Origin: DASUDX01 sp036275365
GTDB lineage: Bacteria; Pseudomonadota; Gammaproteobacteria; Nevskiales; Nevskiaceae
NCBI GenBank assembly: GCA_036275365.1
Contig: DASUDX010000083.1
Coordinates: forward strand, 37,419-101,418
DNA length: 64,000 nt
Direction: 5' to 3'
The translations under genes were made by a program, and so were the position numbers. Positions 46,252-54,883 of this stretch are shown here, in pieces. Every line of letters starts with the position of its first letter. Within the stretch, counting starts at the first letter, position 1. Under the pieces are notes generated by a model that made no database searches, was not told where the DNA came from, and saw nothing but the letters and a program-made list of their open reading frames with translations.

Positions 46252-47747
46252 GCGTGCTCCACCAGGGCGAAGCAGCGCGGCTGCAGGATGCCGGCGGGGT
46301 CGCGCCGGCGCTTCTCGGCACGCAGGGCCTGCACCTCCTCCGCCGGCGTGCGGGCCTGCCACTGCGCCGCCCACTTGCTGCCGACGCCGTGCTCGGCGCT
46401 GAAGGTGCCGCCGTGGGCCTGGGTGAGATCGAACACCCGCTCGACCAGCTCGGCGGCCCGCGGACCGACCGGCTGGTCGCGGCTGCCGAGCAGATGCAGA
46501 TGGGCGCCGCCCACCCCGGCATGGCCGAAGGCCACCAGCTCCACCCCGCGCGGGGCGAGATCGGCACGCAGGGCCTCGAGGTAGTCGCCGAAGCGGGCCA
46601 GCGGGGTGGCGGTATCAAAGCTCAGGCGACCGCCGCCGAGCGCGCGCATGCGGGCGTTGCTGGCCTCGGTGAGGCTGTGACGCAGCCGCTTGAGGGCCGC
46701 CAGCGGCGCATAGCCGATGGCGCTCTCCGCCAGCCCCTGCTCGAGCAGGAACTCGTAGAGCGCGGCGGCCAGCGCCTCGCCGGGCTGCTCGCCGCGCAGC
46801 TGCAGCAGCAGATGCCAGGGCGCCTGCGGCTGCTGGTGGGGCAGCCGCACCGCGCCGTTCAGGTGCGCCAGTCCCAGCGCCAGCGCGCCCTGGTGGAGAA
46901 ACTCGAACTCCTCCACGCCCTCGCCAAAGCGCGCACGGGCGGCGGCCAGCAGGCGCATGGCGGCGGGCATGTCGGGCAGGGCCAGCAGCACCGCCTCGCG
47001 GCTGAGCGGTCGCGGATACAGGCGCAGGCGCAGGCGGGTGATCACCCCGAACACGCCCTGGGTGGTGAGCAGGCCCCGGGCCGGATCGAGGCGGGCGGAG
47101 TCGATCGCCAGCTGGTCCGCTGCCGGCAGCGTCCAGCGCAGCCCGGGCTGCCAGCCGGTGGGCCTGCCATCGGCCCAGTAGCCGCTGACCGCCACCACCA
47201 GATGGGCGGCCGTGCCATAGCAGAGGGCGTTGGCGCCCGCCGAGCCGTTGGCGGCGCAGGCGCCGACGCTGGCGCTGGCGGTGGAGCCCATCTCCATCGG
47301 CCACAGGCAGCCGAGCGGCTCGAGCAGGGCATTGAGCGCGTCCACGGCAAGACCGGCCTCGACCTCCAGGGCGGCGCCGGCGAGCGCGGGCCGGCCCGCC
47401 GCCTGCCAGCGCTCCGCCAGTTCCACCGCGGCGGCGCCGGCTTCGGTCGCCCGCAGCGGCCAGCTCGAGCCGTCCGCGAGGTGCAGGGCCAGCACCCGGT
47501 TGAGGCGCTCCAGGCTCAGCACCGCCTCGCCCTCGGGCCGCTGCGCCTCCACCAGGCCGGTGCGGCCGGCGCTCAGCACCAGCGGCTGGCGCTGGGCCTG
47601 GGCCCAGCCCAGCACCGCGCCCACCTGCTCCGGGGTGTCGGGCAGCAGCAGGGCGCTGGCCTGTCCCGGCTCGCCGCGCTCCGGCCGCTCATAGCGGGCC
47701 AGCCGCAGCGGGTCGCGGATCAGGGCAACCGGGGGGGCGGGTGCCAT
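46248..47747 (-). CDS. FAD-linked oxidase (D-2-hydroxyacid dehydrogenase-like)
   Basis: This 499-residue flavoprotein of the vanillyl-alcohol oxidase/FAD_binding_4 family has the FAD region ASVGACAANGSAGANAL and a preceding PLVLSAGRTGLVEAQRP. The C-terminal FAD-oxidase domain carries FSAEHGVGSKW (GTFSAEHGVG type). It resembles D-lactate, D-2-hydroxyglutarate and GlcD-type dehydrogenases. In this cluster it could oxidise a sugar or lactate-like acid, but no direct evidence shows which. The stop is shared with the GT2 start (TTGA), and it is two genes downstream of galE on the opposite strand. Confidence 0.88.
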   Translation of the reverse strand: MAPAPPVALIRDPLRLARYERPERGEPGQASALLLPDTPEQVGAVLGWAQAQRQPLVLSAGRTGLVEAQRPEGEAVLSLERLNRVLALHLADGSSWPLRATEAGAAAVELAERWQAAGRPALAGAALEVEAGLAVDALNALLEPLGCLWPMEMGSTASASVGACAANGSAGANALCYGTAAHLVVAVSGYWADGRPTGWQPGLRWTLPAADQLAIDSARLDPARGLLTTQGVFGVITRLRLRLYPRPLSREAVLLALPDMPAAMRLLAAARARFGEGVEEFEFLHQGALALGLAHLNGAVRLPHQQPQAPWHLLLQLRGEQPGEALAAALYEFLLEQGLAESAIGYAPLAALKRLRHSLTEASNARMRALGGGRLSFDTATPLARFGDYLEALRADLAPRGVELVAFGHAGVGGAHLHLLGSRDQPVGPRAAELVERVFDLTQAHGGTFSAEHGVGSKWAAQWQARTPAEEVQALRAEKRRRDPAGILQPRCFALVEHA

Positions 47748-47750
47748 CGC

Positions 47751-48545
47751 TCAGGCGCCGACGCCCAGGGCCTGGAGCAGCGCCGTGCGCTGGGCCTTGA
47801 GGCGGGTATGGAAGTGCCGGTAGATGGTCAGGTCCTTGTCGTTGAGGGCGCGGATCTCGGCGGTGAGCGCCTCCAGATCGTCGATCTGATTGGCCTCGGA
47901 GGCTTCGGTGCGCCGCTCGTAGACGCTGGGCGGTTCGTTGATGCCGAGCAGGCGGAACAGGATCCGGCAGGAGAGGTAGTACATCTCGGTGATGCCGACG
48001 AAGGTGAAGTCGCGCTCGACCTGTTCGATCACCTGCTCGGCGCTGTCCTCCGGGCTGCGGCGCAGATAGTGGTGGATCAGGTTCTGCGAGGCCGGCGAGC
48101 GCACATAGCTGGCGAAATCCGGGTACTGCTCGATGAAGGAGCGGTGCGGCGGATGCGCCGGGGTGCGCTGGTAGCGGTAGTCCGAGACCACCCGCGCCAC
48201 CGGGTCGCGCAGCATGGTGATCAGCCGCAGGCGCGGTTCATCGGCGGCGATCTGCGCCGCGTGATGGGCCTGGATGTGACCGGAGGCGAACCGGTGGCGC
48301 TGCTCGGCATGGGCCTGGCGGAAGCCGTCGACCGCTGCCTGCAGCCGCTCATGAAAGGGCCGCTCGGCCTCGGTGTAGTCCACCGCGATGTTCGCCTCGG
48401 GCTTGAGGCGGTTGGCCAGCTCCGCCCGGAACGAGGACCCGGCGGTCTTGGGAATGTGCAGAAACAGCCACAGCGCAGACGGGTCGTCGGCGGCCTCGGC
48501 GAGGTAGTCGGGCCAGCGGCCCTCGAGCAACAGATGCACCGACAT
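47751..48545 (-). CDS. Sulfotransferase family protein (type 1 of two)
   Basis: This 264-residue protein has a sulfotransferase fold. The 5'-phosphosulfate (PAPS) loop is LWLFLHIPKTAGSSFRAEL and the 3'-phosphate region is LRLITMLRDPVARVVSDYRY, the pattern of the heparan-sulfate 2-O/Sulfotransfer_2 group. It has no signal or membrane segment, so it is cytoplasmic. It is encoded three bases before the FAD-linked oxidase and opposite galE, in a probable polysaccharide cluster. The acceptor is unknown but likely a sugar. Confidence 0.85.
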   Translation of the reverse strand: MSVHLLLEGRWPDYLAEAADDPSALWLFLHIPKTAGSSFRAELANRLKPEANIAVDYTEAERPFHERLQAAVDGFRQAHAEQRHRFASGHIQAHHAAQIAADEPRLRLITMLRDPVARVVSDYRYQRTPAHPPHRSFIEQYPDFASYVRSPASQNLIHHYLRRSPEDSAEQVIEQVERDFTFVGITEMYYLSCRILFRLLGINEPPSVYERRTEASEANQIDDLEALTAEIRALNDKDLTIYRHFHTRLKAQRTALLQALGVGA

Positions 48546-48724
48546 GGGGAAGGAGGCCGTCCCGGTCCGGCCGGAGTCAGGTGGGGGACAGCGGATGGTA
48601 ATCGATCCCCCTCACCCCACCCCCGGTCCGGTTTGCGGGGTCCGGCTGGGTTCGGGGACAATCCGAGGCTTTCCGGCCGGGTTCCCGGCCGCGGTGACAC
48701 CTCTTCGTTCAGGAACACCCCCCC
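48546..48724. promoter_or_regulatory. Divergent promoter region between sulfotransferase and galE
   Basis: This 179-base non-coding gap separates the minus-strand sulfotransferase and the plus-strand galE. A TTGCGG at about 48642 and GACAAT at about 48656 read toward galE with close to normal spacing. The region is C-rich (CCCCTCACCCCACCCCC). No regulator binding site could be identified. Confidence 0.4.
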
Positions 48725-49705
48725 GTGAGGGCATTGGTTGTCGGCGGCGCCGGCTACATCGGTTCACACATGCTGCGCTGCCTGCTGCGCGCCGGCCACC
48801 AGGCCTGCGTGTACGACGATCTGTCCACCGGCCATGCCGCAGCCGTCGCCGGGGCGGAGCTGGTCCAGGGCGATCTGGGTGATCGCGCCCAGATCGGGGC
48901 GGTGCTCGAGCGCTTCCAGCCCGAGGTGGTGCTGCACTTCGCCGCCCGCTCGGTGGTGGCCGAGTCGATGGCCGATCCGGGCCTGTACTACCGCGACAAT
49001 GTCGGCCACTCCCTGGTCCTGCTCGAGGAGATGCGCCGCACCGGCGTGCAGCGGCTGATCTTCTCCTCGACCGCAGCGGTCTACGGCAACCCGCGCCAGG
49101 TGCCGATCGACGAGGACCACCCGCTGCTGCCGATCAACCCGTACGGCTGGAGCAAGCTGTTCACCGAGCGGATGATCCAGGATCACTGCCGCGCCTACGG
49201 CCTGCGCGCAATCAGCCTGCGCTACTTCAACGCGGCGGGTGCCGACGAGTCCGGCGAGCTGGGCGAGGCGCACGAGCCGGAAACCCATCTGATCCCCAAC
49301 ATCCTCCGGGTCGCCGCCGGACAGGCCGAGGTGATCCGCATCTATGGTCAGGACCACGACACCGCGGACGGCTCCTGCGTGCGCGATTACGTCCATGTCA
49401 GCGATCTCTGCAATGCCCACTTGAGTGCGGCCGAGCGGCTGGCGGATCCCCACCTGCCGGCGTTCCAGACCTTCAACCTCGGCATTGGCCACGGCTTCTC
49501 CGTGCTCGAGGTGCTGCGCGCCGCCGAGGCGGTGGTCGGCCGTGCGCTGCCTCAGCAGCGGATGCCGCGCCGCCCGGGCGATCCGCCGATCCTGGTGGCC
49601 TCGGCCAAACGGGCCCGCGCGGCGCTCGGCTGGCGGCCCCGCTATACGGACCTGCACCAGATCGTCGACAGCGCCTGGCGCTGGCACCGGCAACCCCGCT
49701 ACTGA
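48725..49705 (+). CDS. galE: UDP-glucose 4-epimerase
   Basis: This 326-residue short-chain dehydrogenase superfamily enzyme interconverts UDP-glucose and UDP-galactose. NAD-binding GGAGYIGSH is at residues 7-15, the active site SSTAAVYGNP and the YxxxK pair in NPYGWSKLFTE are present, with LRYFNAAGADESGELGEAHEP and RDYVHVSDLCNAHL typical of GalE. It starts with GTG. It begins the plus-strand half of the surface-glycan cluster and probably supplies UDP-galactose or a related sugar to the glycosyltransferases. Confidence 0.94.
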   Translation: MRALVVGGAGYIGSHMLRCLLRAGHQACVYDDLSTGHAAAVAGAELVQGDLGDRAQIGAVLERFQPEVVLHFAARSVVAESMADPGLYYRDNVGHSLVLLEEMRRTGVQRLIFSSTAAVYGNPRQVPIDEDHPLLPINPYGWSKLFTERMIQDHCRAYGLRAISLRYFNAAGADESGELGEAHEPETHLIPNILRVAAGQAEVIRIYGQDHDTADGSCVRDYVHVSDLCNAHLSAAERLADPHLPAFQTFNLGIGHGFSVLEVLRAAEAVVGRALPQQRMPRRPGDPPILVASAKRARAALGWRPRYTDLHQIVDSAWRWHRQPRY

Positions 49706-49708
49706 TCC

Positions 49709-50581
49709 ATGTCTGCCCCGACCGCTCCCGCGACCCTGCGCTACTGCTTCATCTGCTCCACCGGCCGTGCCGGCAGCACGCTCACCGCCCGGGTCCTGTC
49801 CAGCCACCCGGCGGTGCTCGCGCGCGCCCTGCATCCGTATGAGACGCGCATGCGCCAGTACCTGCAGGTGGCGCGCCGTGGCGAGGCGGCGGTGCACTTC
49901 CGGCCGCTGCGGGATGGCGAGGGCCCGGAGTATGTCCCCCATCAGGGGCTCGACGAGGCCTCGGCCGCCTGGTGCCAGGCCACGCAGGGCAGCCGGGAGA
50001 GCGCCGCCGTGCTGGCCGAGCGGTACTACCGCGAGGTGGCCCGGGTGCAGGGCGTCAGCGCGCCGCAGTGGGTGATCGAGAAAGGCATCGGCATCCGGCT
50101 CGCGCTGGAAATCCTCGGCGAGGATCCCCAGGCCCGTGCGCTGTTCCTGTTCCGCGATCCGCGCGACACCTTCTTCTCGATGAAGGCCTTCAACCGCAAG
50201 GCGGGCTACGAAGGCGGCTTCCAGGAGGACCAGGGCGAGGAGGTGATGTTCCGCAATGTCATCGGCACCTGGCGCCGCTACAAGCGGCTGGTCGAGGAAT
50301 TCGGCCCCGGCCGAATCACCCGCCTGCGCTACGAGGCCATCGTGCAGTCGGCGACTCCCTGGACCGAGGCCTTCCGCTGGCTGGCGGTGGCCGACGATGC
50401 CGCCACCGTTGGCCAGGCGTTCAGCACGGGCACCCGGCGCGATGCGGCGGTGGAGCTGCACAGCACCACCCAGTCGGTCGATGCCTCGATCGGGCGCTGG
50501 GCGCAGGAGGCGAGCGAGGCCCAGCGCGCCCTGTTCGACCGCTACGCCGCCGATCTGGTCGACATGGGCTACGCACCGTGA
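49709..50581 (+). CDS. Sulfotransferase family protein (type 2 of two)
   Basis: This 290-residue cytoplasmic sulfotransferase has a PAPS loop YCFICSTGRAGSTLTARVL and the 3'-phosphate region ALFLFRDPRDTFFSMKAFNRK. Both differ from those of the sulfotransferase at 47751, so the two are not recent duplicates. The last codons overlap the GTG of the AlgX/AlgJ-like gene (GTGA), making the two products tightly coupled. It may sulfate a sugar, lipid or other acceptor in the same pathway. Family assignment is good, the substrate is inferred. Confidence 0.87.
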   Translation: MSAPTAPATLRYCFICSTGRAGSTLTARVLSSHPAVLARALHPYETRMRQYLQVARRGEAAVHFRPLRDGEGPEYVPHQGLDEASAAWCQATQGSRESAAVLAERYYREVARVQGVSAPQWVIEKGIGIRLALEILGEDPQARALFLFRDPRDTFFSMKAFNRKAGYEGGFQEDQGEEVMFRNVIGTWRRYKRLVEEFGPGRITRLRYEAIVQSATPWTEAFRWLAVADDAATVGQAFSTGTRRDAAVELHSTTQSVDASIGRWAQEASEAQRALFDRYAADLVDMGYAP

Positions 50582-51762
50582 GCGAAGGCGCGCTCGAATC
50601 GGCCGACCACGGCGTGCTCAGCGGCTGGGTGCGCGGCCTGGGCGGACCGCCGCGGCGGCGCCTGAGCCTGTGGGTGGACGGCCGCGAGTGCGGCATCGTG
50701 GTGGCGCGCGGTCCCGCTGACGGCCCGCTGCGCTTCCAGCATCCGCTGCCCGAGCGCTTCCGCGACGGCCAGCCGCACGAGATCCTGCTGCGCACCCGCG
50801 AAGGCGAGACCGTGCTCGATGGCACCCCGCTGAGGCTGACCCTGGATCCGGCCGCCAACCCGGTCGGCGAGGGGCCGCTGGAGGGCGCGCTGCGCGGCCG
50901 CGAGGGCTGGTGGTATCTCTGCCGCGACAGCAACGACAGCATCGGCCAGTACCGCGGCGAGCTGCGTCTGAGCCCGACCGATCTGCGCCGCTACCAGCTG
51001 CTGCTGGAAGGCCGCCAGCGCCATCTGCGCCGGCGCCGGCCCTATCTGCTGTTCACCGTGCCCGGCAAGGAATGGGTCTATCCGGAGTTTCTGCCGGAGG
51101 GCCTGCTGCGCAGCCCGCTGGCGCGACCGGCCGAGCAGCTGCAGGCGATGGCGCTCAGCGAATGCCCGGGCCTGACCGTGGTCGATCTGCTGCCGGTGCT
51201 GCTCGCCGGCAAGGAGCGCGAGCCGCTGTACTTCCGCACCGACTCGCACTGGAACCATGCCGGGGCCTTCGTCGCCGCCCGCGCCCTGATCACCCAGGTG
51301 CGGGCCTTCTTTCCTGCGGTGCCGCCGCTGCTGGACAGCGACCTCGAGTGGCTGGAGCGGCCGTTTGACAACGGCGATCTGCGCCAGAAGAACCAGTTCG
51401 CCCTGCAGGGGGCCGATGGCTGGCAGCCGCTGCCGCACCAGGATCCGGGCGCCGAGACGCAGCGGGTGCCCCGCCCGCGCGCCGGGCGTCGGGCGCGGCG
51501 GCTGCCCACCCCGGCGGCGCTGCAGCGCTCGCCCACCCGCGAGACCTGGGTGCTGGAGACCGGTCTCGACACCCTGCCCAGCTGCGTGATGTTCCGCGAC
51601 TCCTTCAGCGACTGGCTGATCTGGCTGCTGGCCGAGCACTTCCGCCGCATCGTCTTCGTCTGGCAGTCGGCCTATGACGCCGAGCTGGTCGATGCCGAGG
51701 CGCCGGATCTGGTGCTGCATCAGGTGGCCGAGCGCTTCCTGATCCGCCTGCCGGAGCGCTGA
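50578..51762 (+). CDS. AlgX/AlgJ-like SGNH acyltransferase with a beta-rich N-terminal domain
   Basis: This 394-residue protein has two parts. Residues 1-90 form a beta-rich Ig-like domain (VLSGWVRGLGG, LSLWVDGRECGIVVARG, FQHPLPERFRDG) of the type found beside bacterial glycosyltransferases. Residues 105-394 form an AlgX/AlgJ-like SGNH domain with the pair D222/H224 in FRTDSHWNHAG and the candidate nucleophile S342 in MFRDSF, then LHQVAERFL. AlgX/AlgJ O-acetylate exported polysaccharides, yet no signal peptide or transmembrane helix is visible here. A GTG start at 50578 overlaps the sulfotransferase stop. It probably modifies the glycan after or near sulfation. Confidence 0.85.
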   Translation: MSEGALESADHGVLSGWVRGLGGPPRRRLSLWVDGRECGIVVARGPADGPLRFQHPLPERFRDGQPHEILLRTREGETVLDGTPLRLTLDPAANPVGEGPLEGALRGREGWWYLCRDSNDSIGQYRGELRLSPTDLRRYQLLLEGRQRHLRRRRPYLLFTVPGKEWVYPEFLPEGLLRSPLARPAEQLQAMALSECPGLTVVDLLPVLLAGKEREPLYFRTDSHWNHAGAFVAARALITQVRAFFPAVPPLLDSDLEWLERPFDNGDLRQKNQFALQGADGWQPLPHQDPGAETQRVPRPRAGRRARRLPTPAALQRSPTRETWVLETGLDTLPSCVMFRDSFSDWLIWLLAEHFRRIVFVWQSAYDAELVDAEAPDLVLHQVAERFLIRLPER

Positions 51763-51766
51763 GGCG

Positions 51767-53026
51767 GTGTCGCGCCCGCTCGGGCTGCATCCCCTGGGCG
51801 ACTGGCTGCTGGCGCGCGGACTGCTGCAGCCGGCGCGGGCCGGGAGTCCGTTCGGCCGTGCCCCGCTCGCCACCGCGGAGGCCTATCTGCTGCCCCTGGT
51901 GGATGCGCGCCGCCTGCGCGCCGAGTTCTGTGCGGCCCAGGGCCTCGCCCATCCGCTCGATGCCCTGCCGGCGCTCGCCCTCGAGCGGCTGCGCCAGGGT
52001 CAGGCCTGCGCCCTGCTCGATCTCTCCAACGAGGGACTGCAGGACGATCCCGCCCTGTTCGAGGCCCTGCAGGCCGAGCTGCGCGCGCGCGACCTGCCCG
52101 CCGGGCAGCTGCTGCTGGTCACCCAGAACCAGGCCCTGGAGGCGGCCCACCGCGCCCGCGACCCGGCCAGCCGGCTCGGCTTTGCGGTGCATCACGCCCT
52201 GCTCGAGCAGTTCGCCCGCTTCGCCGCTCGCCAGTGTCCGGCCCGCGGGGCGCTCTACCCCAACCATCCGGTGCCCGATCTGCCGGCGCTCGCCGCGCAG
52301 CTGGCGCGCAGCGGCGTGGCCGAGCACGCCCACGCCTACGGTCTGCTGGTCGGCAGCCCGCGTTACTGGCGGCTGGTGGCGCTGTGCTGGCTGGCCCAGC
52401 ACGGGCTGCTGGACCAGGGTCTGATTCATTTCGACGGCCTGGCCGGACACAAGCACCAGGCCGATCTGCAGCGCTTCACCGAGCAGCTCGCCCGCAATCG
52501 CCGGCTGGCACCGCTGGTGGCGGCGGCGGACCGGCTCCGCGACTACCCGCGGTTCCGCTCCAGCCGCTTCGAGGGCGGCAACTACAACCTGCTGGCCTTT
52601 GCCCTGCGCGCCGACGAGTTCGAGTCGGTGGCGCTGCCGGTGGTGCTGGAGACCGAGATGAGCGCGGGTGGCATGCGGCGGCACACCGAGAAGCTGCTCA
52701 AGCCCCTGCTGGCCGGCCGTCCGCTGCTGGTGCTGGGCAACCCGGGCTGTCTGGCGGCGCTGCGCGGGCTGGGCTTTGCGACCTTCTCGCCGGTGCTCGA
52801 GGAAGGCTATGACGAGATCGCCGATCCCACCGACCGCGCGCTGGCGGTGCTCGAGCAGCTGGCCCGCTGGTGCGGTCTGAGCGCGGCGCAGCGGCGCGAG
52901 CGGCTGCTCGCCCTGCAGCCGGTGGTGCAGGCCAACCAGGCCCATCTGCTCGGCGGCGGTCTGCTCAGGCGGCTGGCTCACCAGGATACGGCCCTGGCGA
53001 CGGCGATCCGGGCCCGCCTGCGCTGA
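51767..53026 (+). CDS. Glycan-cluster protein with a TEK..KP motif
   Basis: This 419-residue protein is not assigned to a well-known family. Its C-terminal block reads LETEMSAGGMRRHTEKLLKP, followed by LVLGNPGCLAALRGLGFATF and EEGYDEIADPTDRA. That combination (E..TEK..KP, then a GF.TF and a YDEI motif) recurs in uncharacterised bacterial and viral proteins related to fucosyltransferase-like enzymes, so a glycosyltransferase role is possible. It is predicted cytoplasmic, without membrane segments. The GTG start at 51767 follows the AlgJ-like gene by four bases, and it ends the plus-strand glycan cluster. Confidence 0.7.
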   Translation: MSRPLGLHPLGDWLLARGLLQPARAGSPFGRAPLATAEAYLLPLVDARRLRAEFCAAQGLAHPLDALPALALERLRQGQACALLDLSNEGLQDDPALFEALQAELRARDLPAGQLLLVTQNQALEAAHRARDPASRLGFAVHHALLEQFARFAARQCPARGALYPNHPVPDLPALAAQLARSGVAEHAHAYGLLVGSPRYWRLVALCWLAQHGLLDQGLIHFDGLAGHKHQADLQRFTEQLARNRRLAPLVAAADRLRDYPRFRSSRFEGGNYNLLAFALRADEFESVALPVVLETEMSAGGMRRHTEKLLKPLLAGRPLLVLGNPGCLAALRGLGFATFSPVLEEGYDEIADPTDRALAVLEQLARWCGLSAAQRRERLLALQPVVQANQAHLLGGGLLRRLAHQDTALATAIRARLR

Positions 53027-53083
53027 GCGGCTATGCTCGCGGCGGGGGTGCGGCAGCGCACCGGGCGCGGTGGAGATCAGGGA

Positions 53084-54883
53084 ATGCGCACAGACGCCAG
53101 GGCCGGCTGGGTGCGTGCAGGGCCATTGGCCCTGGGCCTGCTGCTGGGTGGCTGCGGCGAGGCCGAGCCGGAGGCGCCGCTGGCCAGCGGGCCGCCACCG
53201 CCGACGATCTACCGCCACAGCGAGGACCACGCGCCGGGCTCGCTGGACCCGGCCCAGGCCGGCAGCCAGGCCGCGGTGCTGGTGGTGCGCGCGGTCTACG
53301 ACACCCTCTATCGCTACCGGTATCTGGCCCGGCCCTACCAGCTGGCACCCGGCCTGGCCGAGGATCTGCCGGAGGTCTCCGCCGATGGCCGGATCTACCG
53401 CATCCGCCTGCGCGAGGACGCCCGCTTCCCCGATGACCCGCGCCTGCCCGGCGGCCGGCCGGTGGAGGCCGCCGATGTGGTGGCCTCGCTGCTGCGCCAC
53501 TACGACCCGGCCAGCCGCTCCCAGGGCGGCTGGCTGTGGCTGGACCGCATCGAGGGCCTGCGCGCCTGGGTCGAGGCCGGCCGCCCCGCTGAAGGCCCCA
53601 GCGGGCTGCGCGCGCTCGAGGCCTCGGTGCTCGAGATCCGCCTGGCCGCGCCCTACCCCGCTCTGCCGCACACCCTGGCCAGCGCCTTCGCCGCGGTGAT
53701 CCCGCGTGAGCTGGCCGTGGGCGACCACGGTCTGGCCCGCCAGCCGCTGGGCTCGGGGCCGTTTCGCCTGCTGCAGTCCGGCAGCACCCAGCTGCGGCTG
53801 GGGCGCAACCCGGACTACCGGCGCGAGCGCCTCGATCTGGCCGCCGAGGGCTATCAGCCGACCCGCCATGCCGCCTATGGCCTGGAGGCGCTGGACGGCC
53901 GCCGGCTGCCACTGGTCGACGAGGTGTGGATCGACTGGGTGGCCGATCCGGCCAGCCGCTGGCTGTCCTACAGCAAGGGCGACGAGATCCAGTACACGGT
54001 GGCGCCGCCCGAGCAGCTCGACCGCCTGCTGGACAGCCGCGATCCGCCGCGGCTCAAGCCCGCCGAGACGCTGCGCTCGCGCTTCCAGGCCAGCCTCGAG
54101 GCCGGCCTGATCCATGCCCGCTTCCAGTTCGATCATCCCCAGCTCGGCGCCGGCCGCGATGCCGCCGAGGCGGCGCGCAACCGGGCGCTGCGCTGCGCGA
54201 TCCGCGACAGCGTCGACTGGGCCGAGCGCAACCGGCGCTTCCACGGCGGGCTGGCCCAGATCTTCGGCGGGGTGATCACGCCGCTGATGGCGGAGTTCCA
54301 GCCGCGCCTGCTGCCGGCGCCGCCGCCCGGGCTGGACCGCCGCCTGCGCGCCGCCGGCTGGACCGCGGAGACCCTGCCGGTGCTCACCGAGGCGCTGGCC
54401 GGCGGCACCGTCTACCGCGAGCGCCACGAGCACTTCGCCGATGGCCTGCAGCGCGCGCTGGGCTGGCCGCGCGAGCGCATCCGCCAGCAGGTCTACGGCC
54501 GCTTCGCCGATCTCGACGCCGCCATCCGCCGCGGCGAGGCGGATTTCTACTGGATCGGCTGGAGCCTCGACTATCCAGATGCCGAGAACACCCTGGCCCT
54601 GTTCTACGGACCCAACGCGGCGCCCGGCGCCAACAGCGGCAACTACCGCGATGCCGGCTTCGACCGCGGCTACGAAACCCTGCTGAGCCTGCCGCCCGGC
54701 CCCGAGCGCGCCGCCCTGGCCCAGCGCCTGAACCAGCTGCTGATCGATGACTGCGCGGTGGTCGCCGGCCTGTCGCGTGCCCGGGTCGAGCTCTGGCACC
54801 GGCGCGTGCTCGCCCTGCCCGACCGCGATTTCGGCCAGGGCTTCTGGCTGCGCTTCGTGGCGGTGGAGCCGGCGCCGCCGTGA
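53084..54883 (+). CDS. Extracellular solute-binding protein family 5 (peptide-type), lipoprotein
   Basis: This 599-residue SBP_bac_5 protein has a lipobox LLLGGCGE, then SLDPAQAGSQAAVLVVRAVYDTLYRYRYLARPYQLAPGLAEDLPEVSADGRIYRIRLRED, the family signature. GLARQPLGSGPFRLL is the second signature, and the last domain has FYWIGWSLDYPDAENTLALFY. It is long, like DppA-type oligopeptide binders. The start was set at ATG 53084, behind a GGAG-type site, which gives the lipoprotein signal. The stop overlaps the first permease gene (GTGA). A signature ATPase is not encoded nearby. Confidence 0.9.
   Translation: MRTDARAGWVRAGPLALGLLLGGCGEAEPEAPLASGPPPPTIYRHSEDHAPGSLDPAQAGSQAAVLVVRAVYDTLYRYRYLARPYQLAPGLAEDLPEVSADGRIYRIRLREDARFPDDPRLPGGRPVEAADVVASLLRHYDPASRSQGGWLWLDRIEGLRAWVEAGRPAEGPSGLRALEASVLEIRLAAPYPALPHTLASAFAAVIPRELAVGDHGLARQPLGSGPFRLLQSGSTQLRLGRNPDYRRERLDLAAEGYQPTRHAAYGLEALDGRRLPLVDEVWIDWVADPASRWLSYSKGDEIQYTVAPPEQLDRLLDSRDPPRLKPAETLRSRFQASLEAGLIHARFQFDHPQLGAGRDAAEAARNRALRCAIRDSVDWAERNRRFHGGLAQIFGGVITPLMAEFQPRLLPAPPPGLDRRLRAAGWTAETLPVLTEALAGGTVYRERHEHFADGLQRALGWPRERIRQQVYGRFADLDAAIRRGEADFYWIGWSLDYPDAENTLALFYGPNAAPGANSGNYRDAGFDRGYETLLSLPPGPERAALAQRLNQLLIDDCAVVAGLSRARVELWHRRVLALPDRDFGQGFWLRFVAVEPAPP

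Noticed and set aside
48546..48724. C-rich tract as a CRISPR or satellite repeat
   Set aside because: It lacks regular unit length or repeated spacers; it is simply a C-rich intergenic region.
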